Source: Holosporaceae bacterium (GTDB lineage: Bacteria > Pseudomonadota > Alphaproteobacteria > UBA3830). From it: a DNA stretch of 40,744 nucleotides. Below are positions 23,595 to 32,583 of this stretch, piece by piece. Each line of letters begins with the position of its first letter. Position 1 is the first letter of the stretch. A model generated the notes under the pieces. It was not told the origin of the DNA. It did no database searches and saw nothing but the letters and a program-made list of their open reading frames with translations. Location: assembly GCA_031257475.1 (NCBI GenBank), contig JAIROP010000037.1, positions 1 to 40,744 on the forward strand, written 5' to 3'. Position numbers and translations under genes: made by a program.

Positions 23595-24279
23595 ATCGCC
23601 TTTCCTTTTGAGAAAACTCAGAAACGATATTTTTCAAATCTTCCTCATCAAAATCCGGCCATAGTTTATCAACAAAAAATATTTCGGAATAGGCAGACTG
23701 CCATATTAAAAAATTGCTGAGGCGTTTTTCACTGGTTCTGACTACAACATCTGGATATGGAATACCGCTGGTATCCAGGTAAGATGCGAACATCTCCTCA
23801 TCCAAACTACCAATGTCAATTTCGTTCACCAGTACCCCGTGCGCCACTTTCTTAACTGCCCGGATTATTTCGTCTCTTCCTCCATAGCTTATGGCCACAA
23901 TTGCCGTTAGACGGTCGTTGCTTCGTGTAAGATTCGTAATATGATCAATCTTTTTCACAATATCCGGAGATAATTTTCCCAAATTTCCTATGGCTTTGAC
24001 ACAAATCCCATGCCGCATGGCATAGTCCTCCAGGGACGAGAACGCCTCCCGGAACAACTCCATGAGGTTGCTGATTTCCTCCTCGGATCTTTTCCAATTT
24101 TCTATAGATAGAGTATAGTAGGTGACGTATCTTATGCCGTACTCAGGAAGCACCGGCGTGATTTTTTTGACTCTATCGTAACCGCTTCTGTGTCCAAGCA
24201 TTGTTGGGATATTCCTCTCCCGTGCCCATCGTCTGTTACCGTCTAACACAAATGCAATATGCTTTAGCAAATTTCCCAT
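23584..24279 (-). CDS. uppS: Undecaprenyl diphosphate synthase UppS
   Basis: Cis-prenyltransferase that makes the C55 lipid carrier for peptidoglycan and surface polysaccharides. The catalytic aspartate is D13 in HIAFVLDGNRRWARER; the more common form is DGNGRWA. GHRSGYDRVK, YTLSIENWKR and the C-terminal VVRTSEKRLSNFL followed by WPDFDEEDL complete the family motifs. The length of 231 is normal. It starts immediately after the frr stop with no gap. Confidence 0.95.
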   Translation of the reverse strand: MGNLLKHIAFVLDGNRRWARERNIPTMLGHRSGYDRVKKITPVLPEYGIRYVTYYTLSIENWKRSEEEISNLMELFREAFSSLEDYAMRHGICVKAIGNLGKLSPDIVKKIDHITNLTRSNDRLTAIVAISYGGRDEIIRAVKKVAHGVLVNEIDIGSLDEEMFASYLDTSGIPYPDVVVRTSEKRLSNFLIWQSAYSEIFFVDKLWPDFDEEDLKNIVSEFSQKERRYGK

Positions 24280-24825
24280 TTATATTTTCATTACTTCTTT
24301 TTCTTTCAGGGACAGAGATGTATCAATCCTTTTTACGAATTCGTCAGTAATTTTTTGTATCTCGTCCAGCAGTTTTTTTTGCTGATCTTCGGTAATTTCT
24401 TTGCTTTTCTCCTGCCTTTTCACCTCATCCATACACTCGCGACGAATGTTGCGTACGGCAATTTTGGTTTGCTCTGCATACTTACCGGCCATCTTACAGA
24501 TTTCTTTTCTCCGCTCTTCGCTCAAATTTGGAATAGTTATTCTTATTAATTGACCATCTACCACTGGATTTAATCCAAGCTGCGACGTTCGTATTGCCTG
24601 TTCCGTAGCTTTGATCAGAGACGTATCCCAGATCTGCACCGTTAGCAGTTTAGCCTCAGAAGCACTGATAGTTCCTACCTGTTGGATTGGAACTTTATTT
24701 CCATAGGCCTCAACCATGACATGATCCAAAATTGTCACCGATGCACGCCCAGTTCTCAAGCCACCAAAATCTTTCAGTAAATTCTCGAAGCTGTTGTTCA
24801 TTTTTTTTCTAACATTCTCCATCAT
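24280..24825 (-). CDS. frr: Ribosome recycling factor
   Basis: Splits post-termination ribosomes together with EF-G. The match is end to end, with LRTGRASVTILDHVMVEAYG, RITIPNLSEERRKE and the basic helix AVRNIRRECMDEVKR. The frame opens at a GTG (24831), but ATG 24825 has AGGAG seven bases upstream and is the better start (181 residues, close to the usual 185). It lies between pyrH and uppS in the conserved order. Confidence 0.96.
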   Translation of the reverse strand: MMENVRKKMNNSFENLLKDFGGLRTGRASVTILDHVMVEAYGNKVPIQQVGTISASEAKLLTVQIWDTSLIKATEQAIRTSQLGLNPVVDGQLIRITIPNLSEERRKEICKMAGKYAEQTKIAVRNIRRECMDEVKRQEKSKEITEDQQKKLLDEIQKITDEFVKRIDTSLSLKEKEVMKI

Positions 24826-24838
24826 TTTCACTCTCCTG

Positions 24839-25546
24839 TTAGGATATTATAGAACATACCCCCTCCCCGAATAAAACTTTTTCCATGTTTCCTTCTGTTT
24901 CCAATGAACACACAAGTATAGGCATATTATTTTCCTGGGCCATAACAATGGCTGTCTTATCCATCACTTTCAGATTTTTTTCAATAACATCACGGTAGGA
25001 CAGCTGACTAAAAAAAACAGCGTACGGATTAGTTTTAGGATCCGAGTCATATACGCCGGCAACTTTGGTAGCTTTTATCAACAATTCGCATTCCAGCTCG
25101 AGGGCCCGGAGTATTGCTGCAGTATCAGTGGTGAAATAGGGATTTCCGGATCCTGCAGCACAGATTACCACACGTCCCTTTTCCAGGTGTCTCATGGCCT
25201 TGCGGCGAATGTACGCTTCGCAGATGGCGGGCATTGCTACGGCCGACATCACCCGAGTCTTCATTCCCTGTTGCTCTAGAGAAGATTGAAACGCCAATGC
25301 ATTCATTATTGTAGCCAGCATTCCAATACTATCTGCCGCGGATCTGGGCATACCATAGTCAGCGCCGATCACTCCCCGAAATATGTTGCCTCCTCCAACA
25401 ACCATACAAACTTCTATGCCTTTCTCGTGGATCCCTTTGATTTCCTCGGCGATACGAGACACCGTTTTTACATCAATCCCGTAACTCTGATCTCCCATGA
25501 GAAACTCTCCAGAAATTTTCAGAAGTATTCGGTGAAATTTTTTCAA
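24839..25546 (-). CDS. pyrH: UMP kinase
   Basis: Phosphorylates UMP to UDP in pyrimidine nucleotide synthesis; bacterial PyrH is a hexamer of the amino-acid-kinase fold. The N-terminal LLKISGEFLMG, VVGGGNIFRG, and DSIGMLATIMNALAFQ segments are diagnostic. NPYFTTDTAAILRALEL and LLIKATKVAGVYDSDP form the nucleotide sites. The length of 235 is normal. The order rpsB-tsf-pyrH-frr is conserved in most bacteria. Confidence 0.96.
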   Translation of the reverse strand: MKKFHRILLKISGEFLMGDQSYGIDVKTVSRIAEEIKGIHEKGIEVCMVVGGGNIFRGVIGADYGMPRSAADSIGMLATIMNALAFQSSLEQQGMKTRVMSAVAMPAICEAYIRRKAMRHLEKGRVVICAAGSGNPYFTTDTAAILRALELECELLIKATKVAGVYDSDPKTNPYAVFFSQLSYRDVIEKNLKVMDKTAIVMAQENNMPILVCSLETEGNMEKVLFGEGVCSIIS

Positions 25547-25561
25547 AGCTCAACCTATACG

Positions 25562-26485
25562 TTAGCCTAATTGCGCCGCCACTTCAGAAGCAAAGTCTGT
25601 CATATGCTTTTCTATTCCCTCTCCTAGGACGAACTTGGCAAACTTCGTCACCTGTATTGGAGATTCGATTTCCCCAGAAACGTTGGCTATAAGTTCTCTA
25701 ACTTTGACGCTACCATCGATAACGAAAACCTGCTCTAGCAAAACCACGTCCTCGTAGAATTTACGGATACGCCCCTCGACGATTTTTTCGATAAACTCCG
25801 GAGGTTTTCCCATGTTCCTGGCCTGTTCGGACACCACAGCCCTTTCCCGCTCCAACACTGCAGGATCAAGATCTTCCGTGGATATCGATAGGGGATTGGC
25901 GGCTGCGATGTGCATGGCGAGCTTTTTCCCCAAATCTAACAACTTCTCACTGTCTCCAGAGGATTCCAGAGCAACCAGAATGCCAATTCTCCCAAGATTC
26001 GTGGCAATTTTGTTGTGTACATAGGAGACCACCACCCCATTGTCTACCGACAGGCGCTCCAGGCGTCGAATCCCTATGTTTTCCCCAACAACTGCAATTA
26101 AATTCGTCAATTCCTCTTCGACACTGCGCTGCGTTCCCGGATAATCATGCTTTTTTAATTGCTCGATGTTGCAGTCGCAGCTGTTTGCTATTTCCACAAC
26201 ATTGTTGACATATTTTTGAAACAATTCATTCCTAGCGACGAAATCTGTCTCTGCATTTACCTCAACCATTGCCCCCACCTTGCCCTGTACACAGATGCCG
26301 ATCACTCCCTCCGCTGCGACTCGCCCTGCTTTTTGGGCTGCTGCAGACAAGCCTTTCTTACGCAGCCAATCAATTGCGTCCTCAATGTTCCCTTGACAGG
26401 CAATCATGGCCTTTTTACAGTCCATCATTCCAGCACCTGTGCGATCCCGCAGAACCTTCACATCTGCCGCTGTTATATCAGTCAT
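25562..26485 (-). CDS. tsf: Elongation factor Ts
   Basis: Nucleotide exchange factor for EF-Tu. It starts with the UBA-like domain (VKVLRDRTGAGMMDCKKAM). The core follows with the EF-Tu-contacting NAETDFVARNELFQ. HIAAANPLSI and GKPPEFIEKIVEGRIRKFYED are in the C-terminal part. The length of 307 is typical for alphaproteobacteria. It lies 14 bases after rpsB and is presumably cotranscribed with it. Confidence 0.97.
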   Translation of the reverse strand: MTDITAADVKVLRDRTGAGMMDCKKAMIACQGNIEDAIDWLRKKGLSAAAQKAGRVAAEGVIGICVQGKVGAMVEVNAETDFVARNELFQKYVNNVVEIANSCDCNIEQLKKHDYPGTQRSVEEELTNLIAVVGENIGIRRLERLSVDNGVVVSYVHNKIATNLGRIGILVALESSGDSEKLLDLGKKLAMHIAAANPLSISTEDLDPAVLERERAVVSEQARNMGKPPEFIEKIVEGRIRKFYEDVVLLEQVFVIDGSVKVRELIANVSGEIESPIQVTKFAKFVLGEGIEKHMTDFASEVAAQLG

Positions 26486-26499
26486 ATCCCATCTCCTTA

Positions 26500-27303
26500 C
26501 TATTTCTGATCGTCTTGTGCTGAATCTACCGAACCGCTGTCCTCATTGTTTTTATTGACAGCCGTTTCTTCCTCCAGAGGCGGATTCTCCAATGCGCCCA
26601 CGTCGACTCCGGCCAACGACAATCCCCGCTGTATTCCTTCAATTACTGTGGTCTCAAACAAATGGCAGTACAGATCTATGGCCTTGATAGAATCATCATT
26701 ACCAGGTATCGGATAAGCAACGTTGGTTGGATCCGCATTTGTGTCGCACACACCCACGACCGGAATGCCCATGACTTTGGCCTCCTCAACGGCGGTTTTA
26801 TCCACGATAACGTCTAGCACAAACAGCATGGACGGAACGCCCCCCATGTTGCGCACACCTCCCAAAGCTTTATTCAGCTTGCCTATGTTCCTTTCCACAT
26901 GGAGGATCTCTTTCTTTTTCAGCAAAACATTTTCATCTTTCAGTTTGTTTTCCAAATTTTCCAGTTTTTTTATGGACTGAGATATCGTCTTCCAGTTGGT
27001 GAGCATTCCCCCCAACCATCGATGATTTACATAGTATTGTCCGCAGCGCATAGCCGACTCCGCTACTCTATCGCTAGCCTGTCTCTTGGTACCAACGAAC
27101 AGGATACGGCCCCCATCGGCAGCTACATTACAGGCTGCGCTCAATGCTTCTTGCAGCAGGGATAATGTGCGATCCAAATTTATTATGTGGATCTTCTCCT
27201 TGGAGCCATAGATGTACGGAGCCATCTTAGGATTCCAGCGTCTTGTTTGATGCCCAAAATGCACCCCTGCTTCCAGCAATTCGCTTACTGTGACTTTTCT
27301 CAT
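26500..27303 (-). CDS. rpsB: 30S ribosomal protein S2
   Basis: Small-subunit ribosomal protein. The start segment VTVSELLEAGVHFGHQTRRWNPKM and the internal RWLGGMLTNWKTISQSI and DTNADPTNVAYPIPGND are unmistakable. The frame is open from 27330, but ATG 27303 has GAGGAG just upstream and gives the family N-terminus (267 residues). The C-terminal tail is acidic and low-complexity. It heads the long minus-strand cluster and has a hairpin in its leader. Confidence 0.97.
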   Translation of the reverse strand: MRKVTVSELLEAGVHFGHQTRRWNPKMAPYIYGSKEKIHIINLDRTLSLLQEALSAACNVAADGGRILFVGTKRQASDRVAESAMRCGQYYVNHRWLGGMLTNWKTISQSIKKLENLENKLKDENVLLKKKEILHVERNIGKLNKALGGVRNMGGVPSMLFVLDVIVDKTAVEEAKVMGIPVVGVCDTNADPTNVAYPIPGNDDSIKAIDLYCHLFETTVIEGIQRGLSLAGVDVGALENPPLEEETAVNKNNEDSGSVDSAQDDQK

Positions 27304-27328
27304 AACTCTCCTCTTTTTTTCGGTTAAC

Positions 27329-27349
27329 AAAAATCACCCAGTGATTTTT
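27329..27349 (-). promoter_or_regulatory. Perfect hairpin in the rpsB leader
   Basis: A perfect 9-bp inverted repeat (AAAAATCAC and GTGATTTTT, three-base loop) lies 26 bases before the rpsB start on the minus strand. On the transcript it would fold just upstream of the ribosome binding site. It could act in S2 autoregulation or as an attenuator; the U-rich 3' arm is terminator-like. The role is inferred. Confidence 0.5.
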
Positions 27350-27437
27350 CCCCCGCAAAACAACACCGGAAATTCCAGACCGAACAGATGCCGCGCACCT
27401 ACGTGACACCATACGTTTTGCGTGTGTATTGAATCAC

Positions 27438-27466
27438 CTTATACACAGAAATTTGACCAATTACAA
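27438..27466 (-). promoter_or_regulatory. Candidate sigma-70 promoter for rpsB
   Basis: Read on the minus strand: TTGTAA (27466-27461), 17-base spacer, TATAAG (27443-27438). The -10 matches five of six consensus positions and the -35 four of six. It lies about 135 bases upstream of rpsB, leaving room for the leader hairpin. Confidence 0.4.
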
Positions 27467-27703
27467 CTGTTTCTTGAGTAAGTTCAGATACAAAAGGATT
27501 GGTGATAAATCGCTTGTCAAAAATGGATTTTCGAGCCAACATTTCCAATCCTGGGATGGATGCTCGCAATCAATTTGCGTGCAGATTCCCTCAAATGCGA
27601 CAGAAAAATCGGCAAGAAAGTTTCTGTCGGAATTGCCTGAAAAATCACCGTTTTCGACCATCCATGAGGCGGTATCACTTCTATTGAACTTATACATTCA
27701 GTC

Positions 27704-27731
27704 TTGACTTTCAAATAATTATTCCTAGAAT
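27704..27731 (+). promoter_or_regulatory. Candidate sigma-70 promoter for rpmH-rnpA-yidD
   Basis: TTGACT (27704-27709), 16-base spacer, TAGAAT (27726-27731): five of six matches at each element. Predicted transcription start is about 25 bases before the rpmH ATG. Confidence 0.6.
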
Positions 27732-27763
27732 GGCTAGTGTTGTTCCGACAATGGGAGAGTGAT

Positions 27764-27895
27764 ATGGCGAAACCTACTTATAATCCTAGTAGATTGATCC
27801 GCAAGCGTCGGCATGGATTTCGAGCGAGAATGGCTGCGGGCGGTTGCGTTCTCAGGTCTCGTCGGGCCAAAGGGCGTCGCCGGTTGTCTGCCTAA
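27764..27895 (+). CDS. rpmH: 50S ribosomal protein L34
   Basis: 43-residue basic ribosomal protein. The reading is [20 protein letters not shown] followed by ARMAAGG and ending [10 protein letters not shown], the L34 pattern throughout; the middle is a residue or two shorter than usual. ATG 27764 has GGGAGAG upstream. It leads the conserved rpmH-rnpA-yidD set. Confidence 0.95.
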   Translation: MAKPTYNPSRLIRKRRHGFRARMAAGGCVLRSRRAKGRRRLSA

Positions 27896-27928
27896 TTTTG
27901 CGAGGCAGACAGTGTTGGTTGTTTTCCC

Positions 27929-28294
27929 TTGAAGAAATATCTAAGAGTTAGGAAACGAGCTGATTTTGTCAGAATTTCCAGGGGAGGGTTTTGTTTTCGG
28001 TCCAATTCTATGGTAATGCTATGCGGAAATAATGGACTAGACCATTACAGGATGGGTTTTACCGCTTCCAAAAAAGTCGGTAATGCTGTGGTTCGGAATC
28101 GGTGTAAGCGAAGAATGAGAGCTGCCGCAGACACTGTTCTGAAGAGCGTCGGTCTTGCTGGAGTTGACTATGTTTTTATTGCAAAAAAGAGGACTTTTGG
28201 TGCGGTGTGGTTGGACCTGGTGTGTGAGGCGACAGCAGGCGTGAGTTTTTTAAACAATAAAGTTTTCCAATGCGAGAAGCGGCAATCTGTTTAA
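27929..28294 (+). CDS. rnpA: Ribonuclease P protein component
   Basis: Protein subunit of RNase P, which trims tRNA 5' ends. The hallmark basic helix ASKKVGNAVVRNRCKRRMRAA (within residues 46-66) and the opening YLRVRKRADFVRISRGG are present. The start is TTG at 27929 with no clear ribosome binding site; no better in-frame codon precedes it. The length of 121 is normal. It follows rpmH, as in nearly all bacteria, and overlaps yidD by 25 bases. Confidence 0.93.
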   Translation: MKKYLRVRKRADFVRISRGGFCFRSNSMVMLCGNNGLDHYRMGFTASKKVGNAVVRNRCKRRMRAAADTVLKSVGLAGVDYVFIAKKRTFGAVWLDLVCEATAGVSFLNNKVFQCEKRQSV

Positions 28295-28476
28295 TTCGGG
28301 TGTATCAGAAAGCGTTATCTAGTTTTTTGAGAGCGCAGTGCAAATATTATCCAACATGTTCGGAGTATGCTGTGCTGTCCATAAGAAAGTATGGACTACT
28401 GAGAGGGGGGTTAAAAGCGTCCATCAGACTAATAAGGTGCAATCCATTTTCAGACGGAGGAATTGATTTTCCGTAA
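28270..28476 (+). CDS. yidD: Membrane protein insertion efficiency factor YidD
   Basis: Small amphipathic protein thought to assist YidC in membrane protein insertion. The signature CKYYPTCSEYAVLSIRKYG followed by LIRCNPFSDGG is complete. At 68 residues it is of usual size. In most bacteria yidC follows at once; here the next gene is tRNA-Phe and then rho, so the conserved rpmH-rnpA-yidD-yidC run has been broken. Confidence 0.94.
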   Translation: MREAAICLIRVYQKALSSFLRAQCKYYPTCSEYAVLSIRKYGLLRGGLKASIRLIRCNPFSDGGIDFP

Positions 28477-28521
28477 AAATAATTAATGGTGATACACTTT
28501 GCAGAAAAATTTTACAAATAC

Positions 28522-28550
28522 TGGACAATGAGTTGGATTTGATTTATATG
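28522..28550 (+). promoter_or_regulatory. Candidate promoter for tRNA-Phe
   Basis: TGGACA (28522-28527), 17-base spacer, TATATG (28545-28550). The predicted start is a few bases before the mature tRNA 5' end at 28563. Confidence 0.45.
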
Positions 28551-28562
28551 AGAAAAAGAGAT

Positions 28563-28635
<73 letters not shown>

Positions 28636-28742
28636 TCGTTTGCCGCCTCGCAAAAGTTGTGAAAGTTTTTTTGTAGTTCCTTTTTCGTGGGGAGAGGAGT
28701 TTGAGTGTTTTTGAAGTATCATCATAAATTTGAAGAGAGGAT

Positions 28743-30002
28743 ATGAGGCTAAAAGATATAAAGGCGAAGACGCCTTCTGAGCTGTTAACGTTTGCAGAAA
28801 GTCTGGAGATTGAGAATGCGGCGTCACTTAAAAGGCAGGATTTGTTATTCGCAATCCTTAAGAAGCTTGCAGAAAACGATGTGGAAATCCTGGGAGAAGG
28901 AGTCATTGAAGTACTTCAGGATGGTTTTGGATTTTTGCGTTCCCCAGAAGCGAACTATATGGCAGGCTCGGACGATATATACGTTTCTCCGTCACAGATC
29001 AGGAAGTACACTCTAAAGACTGGCGATACAGTGGAGGGTTTAATAAGATCTCCAAAGGAGGGAGAAAGATATTTCGCCATTGCTCGGCCAAATTCAGTCA
29101 ACGGTGATTTGCCAGACATGGCTAAGCATCGCATAAACTTCGATGATTTGACGCCGCTGTATCCAAATTCGAAATTAACTCTTGAGTTTATCAATAATCC
29201 TCTAGAAAAAGATTTAACTACTCGCATAATAGAGATTGTATGCCCACTAGGATATGGACAGAGAGCGTTGATCGTCGCTCCGCCAAGAACCGGCAAGACA
29301 GTTATGCTGCAGAACATTGCCCGCGCCATCACCGTTAACTCGCCGGAGACACATCTCATAGTTTTGCTCATTGATGAGCGCCCAGAAGAAGTTACTGACA
29401 TGAGGAGATCTGTAAATGGAGAGGTTGTGAGTTCGACATTCGACGAGGTTCCCACGCGGCATGTGCAGGTGGCGGAAATGGTAATCGAGAAGGCTAAACG
29501 GTTGGTGGAGCATAAAAAACACGTAGTCATTCTACTGGATTCCATCACACGATTGGCGCGTGCCTATAACACAGTCTGTCCATCGTCAGGGAAAGTGCTG
29601 ACGGGCGGAGTGGATTCCAATGCACTGCAGCGGCCTAAGAGAATTTTTGGCGCAGCCAGGAATATCGAGGAAGGAGGATCTCTGACAATAATTGGAACCG
29701 CGCTAATTGAGACTGGATCAAGGATGGATGACGTCATATTCGAAGAATTTAAAGGCACCGGCAATGCGGAAATAGTTCTGGACAGAAAATTGTCGGATAA
29801 GAGAACCTTTCCAGCGATAGATATCACTAAATCAGGAACCCGTAAGGAAGAGTTGCTTGTCGATCGGATGACATTGGCTAAAATGTGGGTTTTGAGGAGA
29901 GTTTTGATGCCAATGGGCGCAAGCGATGGCATGGAATTTCTTCTGGACAAGCTAAAGGCAGCAAAAAACAACGAGGATTTTTTCAACACAATGAATCAGT
30001 AG
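28743..30002 (+). CDS. rho: Transcription termination factor Rho
   Basis: Hexameric RNA-dependent ATPase that ends transcription. Domains in order: N-terminal helical domain; cold-shock-like RNA-binding domain ([14 protein letters not shown] and [19 protein letters not shown]); then the RecA-type motor with the P-loop VAPPRTGKT near residue 180 and the Walker B region [17 protein letters not shown]. The length of 419 equals that of E. coli Rho and the match is collinear. It stands alone after tRNA-Phe; rlmB begins about 40 bases after it. Confidence 0.97.
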   Translation: MRLKDIKAKTPSELLTFAESLEIENAASLKRQDLLFAILKKLAENDVEILGEGVIEVLQDGFGFLRSPEANYMAGSDDIYVSPSQIRKYTLKTGDTVEGLIRSPKEGERYFAIARPNSVNGDLPDMAKHRINFDDLTPLYPNSKLTLEFINNPLEKDLTTRIIEIVCPLGYGQRALIVAPPRTGKTVMLQNIARAITVNSPETHLIVLLIDERPEEVTDMRRSVNGEVVSSTFDEVPTRHVQVAEMVIEKAKRLVEHKKHVVILLDSITRLARAYNTVCPSSGKVLTGGVDSNALQRPKRIFGAARNIEEGGSLTIIGTALIETGSRMDDVIFEEFKGTGNAEIVLDRKLSDKRTFPAIDITKSGTRKEELLVDRMTLAKMWVLRRVLMPMGASDGMEFLLDKLKAAKNNEDFFNTMNQ

Positions 30003-30040
30003 TGGAGAAAAGTTCTTCGGAGTCGTGGGATTGGGTGGTT

Positions 30041-30832
30041 ATGAAAGCGCGTTCGAGGATCGGTGGGGGTCGTCAAGTCGGCTTCGCGAAAAAAGAGAAC
30101 GCAGAGTGGGTATATGGAAAGCACGCTGTCCAAGCTGTTCTGCAGAATCCTAAAAGGTGTATTTTGCGACTGTTGATTCAGGAATCTTGCAGTTATTTCC
30201 CAAAAAAAGAAGACTGGAACCAGTTACAGATCCAACCAGAAGAAAATGTTGACAGCAGAGTATTTGCCGAGATTTTGGGGAAAAATGCAGTGCATCAAGG
30301 ATGTGCGGTTCTGACAAGAAAATTGGAGTATCCCTCAATTGAAGAGCTTGTACAGGATGACTCGGATTGCCGCCCAATTGTCTATTTGGATCAGCTAAGC
30401 GATCCACAGAATATTGGCAGTATTCTCAGAGCGGCAGCGGTTTTTGGAGGCAGAGCATTGGTGACAACCATCCACAATAGTTCTACACTTACCACTGCAG
30501 CAATGAAAGCGGCATCTGGTGCAACGGAGTTGGTTCCGCTGATTCATGTAGTTAATTTGGTCAACTCCATCAATCAACTGAAAAAACATGGATTTTGGTG
30601 CGTTGGATTGGATGAAAAAGCACCTTGCAAAATCCATGAAATGTCCTTAAACAGAAAATTCATATTGGTAGTTGGCAGCGAAGGGAGCGGTTTGAGAAGA
30701 TTAACTCGTAAATCTTGCGATTTTTTTGTACAGTTACCAAGCTTTGGAGATTTTACCACTTTAAATGCAGCGCAGGCGGTTACCGTCGCTCTGTATGAAA
30801 TATTGAGGCAGACACAAAAGGTAAATGACTAA
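30041..30832 (+). CDS. rlmB: SpoU-family 23S rRNA 2'-O-methyltransferase (RlmB/TrmH-like)
   Basis: SAM-dependent ribose methyltransferase with the knotted SPOUT fold. The N-terminal substrate-binding domain begins WVYGKHAVQAVLQNPKR. The catalytic domain shows DQLSDPQNIGSILRAAAVFG (motif 1), LVVGSEGSGLRRLTRKSC (motif 2) and LNAAQAVTVALYEIL (motif 3, with NAAQA rather than the usual NVSVA). RlmB methylates G2251 in E. coli; the exact target here is inferred. The frame is open from 29885, inside rho; ATG 30041 is the first sensible start (263 residues). It overlaps plsY by eight bases. Confidence 0.88.
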   Translation: MKARSRIGGGRQVGFAKKENAEWVYGKHAVQAVLQNPKRCILRLLIQESCSYFPKKEDWNQLQIQPEENVDSRVFAEILGKNAVHQGCAVLTRKLEYPSIEELVQDDSDCRPIVYLDQLSDPQNIGSILRAAAVFGGRALVTTIHNSSTLTTAAMKAASGATELVPLIHVVNLVNSINQLKKHGFWCVGLDEKAPCKIHEMSLNRKFILVVGSEGSGLRRLTRKSCDFFVQLPSFGDFTTLNAAQAVTVALYEILRQTQKVND

Positions 30833-31421
30833 ACAGGTTTTCGAGACTCTTTGCCCGCTATTTGGATATATCCTGGGATCAATTCCGTTTGGACTACTGT
30901 TTTCTGTGACATTTGGAGACGGAAAATTGCAGCATAGGGGTTCGAAAAATATAGGTGCCACCAATGTATTCAGAACCCAAGGGAAAATAATGGGGGTGGC
31001 CACGTTTCTGTGCGATTTTTCCAAGGGATTTCTTCCCTGTTACTTTCTACGGTCAGAGAATGAGGTCGTGAATTTGCTTACGTTGGCCTCGCCGGTCATT
31101 GGCCACATGTTTCCCATTTGGTTGAAATTTAAAGGAGGCAAGGGGATAGCGACCTATCTGGGGGTTCTGTATGCTCTCAGTCCATTTGTTGGGGGTGGAA
31201 CCACCGTCATATGGCTATGTATGTTTCGCATCCTTCGCATTTCCGCCGCTGCGGGGATTATCAGCGTTGTAACCAGCCTGGTTATTTTTAATTATACGAG
31301 AATTGCTATGTGTTGGGATTTTCTTAATCACTTATATGTTTTAATTGGACTTGTCGCTTTAATAATCGCAAAACATTACGATAATCTAAAGCGAATGATG
31401 GAAAAGATAAGAAGCGCCTAG
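30825..31421 (+). CDS. plsY: Glycerol-3-phosphate acyltransferase PlsY
   Basis: Membrane enzyme that uses acyl-phosphate to acylate glycerol-3-phosphate at the start of phospholipid synthesis. The motifs GSIPFGLLFS, the phosphate-binding GSKNIGATNVFRTQG, and FKGGKGIATYLGVL are present, with about five hydrophobic helices. The length of 198 is normal. It overlaps rlmB and precedes dprA; plsY-dprA-topA is a common bacterial order. Confidence 0.95.
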   Translation: MTKQVFETLCPLFGYILGSIPFGLLFSVTFGDGKLQHRGSKNIGATNVFRTQGKIMGVATFLCDFSKGFLPCYFLRSENEVVNLLTLASPVIGHMFPIWLKFKGGKGIATYLGVLYALSPFVGGGTTVIWLCMFRILRISAAAGIISVVTSLVIFNYTRIAMCWDFLNHLYVLIGLVALIIAKHYDNLKRMMEKIRSA

Positions 31422-31465
31422 ACCGATGAATTCACAATTCTATCTAGTGCTTAGGGTGTTGCATT

Positions 31466-32566
31466 GTGTTGTCGAAGGAAGAAAAATTAGCCAGACTGAG
31501 ACTGTACCGCTCGGAATCGATCGGCCCAACTCGTTTTTGGGAATTGATCAACGAATATGGTAGTGCTGTCACGGTGCTTACGAAGGGGTCTGGCATTTTT
31601 CCCAGAGCCGAAAAAAAGCAAAACATCTGTGGTAAGGAAAGAATAGAGGAAGAAATCGCTGCCATGAAAGCCGCCGGAGCTCGTTTCGTATTTTTTGAAG
31701 ACGAGCTATATCCTCCGCTGCTAAGAAATATTCCAGATCCGCCTCCAGTTCTATCATTCCTTGGAGACAAGGACAAAGTGCTAGATCTTTTCCAAATGGA
31801 TGTTGTTGCCGTCGTGGGAGCTCGTAACGCTTCTATAGCGGGTTGCAAATTCTGTCAGATCCTCTGTAAAGATTTGGGAGCCCGGGATGTCGTCACGGTT
31901 TCCGGGCTTGCCAGGGGCATTGATACCTGTGCACATGCGGAGAGTCTGGAGACTGGGACTATAGCTGTCGTAGCCGGCGGGATAAACGTCATATACCCTC
32001 GCGAAAATACAGCATTGTACAATGAAATCATCAAAAAGAATGGTATTTTTTCAGAGGCGTCCTTTAATACACCTCCACAGCCGCAACTATTTCCCCGACG
32101 CAATCGATTAATCGCCGGCATGTCCTACGGCACAGCCATAATTGAAGCTGCTGAGCAATCTGGGTCATTGATAACAGCTCGCATGGCTCTGGATTACAAT
32201 CGTGAGGTGTTTGCAGTGCCTGGATCTCCCCTGGACCCACGAAGTATTGGCTGCAACAAACTGATAAAGGAAGGTGCAATTCTTCTTTTGAGTGTTAATG
32301 ATATACTAGAGCAATTGGAAGCCAAAAAGATTACTCTACGGCGCCAGACGAGTCCGATTCTCACCAAAACCATCGATATAGATTTGGAACTGACAAGAAA
32401 AAAAATACTGGATTCTTTAAGTTCCATCCCTATTACTATTGACGAATTGATTTCTTGCATTAAAGTGTCTCCTCAGGAAGTGCTCAGTGCACTTTTGGAG
32501 CTGGAGCTGGCTAATAAAATAGTGAGATTGCACGGACAGCGTGTCTGTTTAGCCCTCGGCAGCTGA
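31466..32566 (+). CDS. dprA: DNA processing protein DprA
   Basis: Single-strand DNA-binding protein that loads RecA during natural transformation and is widely retained even in non-competent bacteria. The Rossmann-fold core shows VVGARNASIAGCKF, VSGLARGIDTCAH, and the DNA-binding segment PRRNRLIAGMSYGTAIIEA. A winged-helix-like C-terminal domain (residues about 300-366) is present. The start is GTG 31466 (AGGG upstream), followed directly by TTG; the choice is uncertain by one codon. It lies 17 bases before topA. Confidence 0.93.
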   Translation: MLSKEEKLARLRLYRSESIGPTRFWELINEYGSAVTVLTKGSGIFPRAEKKQNICGKERIEEEIAAMKAAGARFVFFEDELYPPLLRNIPDPPPVLSFLGDKDKVLDLFQMDVVAVVGARNASIAGCKFCQILCKDLGARDVVTVSGLARGIDTCAHAESLETGTIAVVAGGINVIYPRENTALYNEIIKKNGIFSEASFNTPPQPQLFPRRNRLIAGMSYGTAIIEAAEQSGSLITARMALDYNREVFAVPGSPLDPRSIGCNKLIKEGAILLLSVNDILEQLEAKKITLRRQTSPILTKTIDIDLELTRKKILDSLSSIPITIDELISCIKVSPQEVLSALLELELANKIVRLHGQRVCLALGS

Positions 32567-32583
32567 TTTTTGAAGGGGTTTGT

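Larger units (their letters stand above)
27304..27763. other. Divergent intergenic region between rpsB and rpmH
   Basis: About 460 bases separate the minus-strand rpsB cluster from the plus-strand rpmH cluster. Apart from the rpsB leader hairpin and the two candidate promoters listed separately, I see no gene. Short open frames on both strands (for example 27429-27707 plus, 27461-27697 minus) overlap each other and have no recognisable domain. Confidence 0.5.

Noticed and set aside
28955-29548. Minus-strand open frame of 197 codons opposite rho
   Set aside because: Antisense to the conserved Rho RNA-binding and ATPase core.
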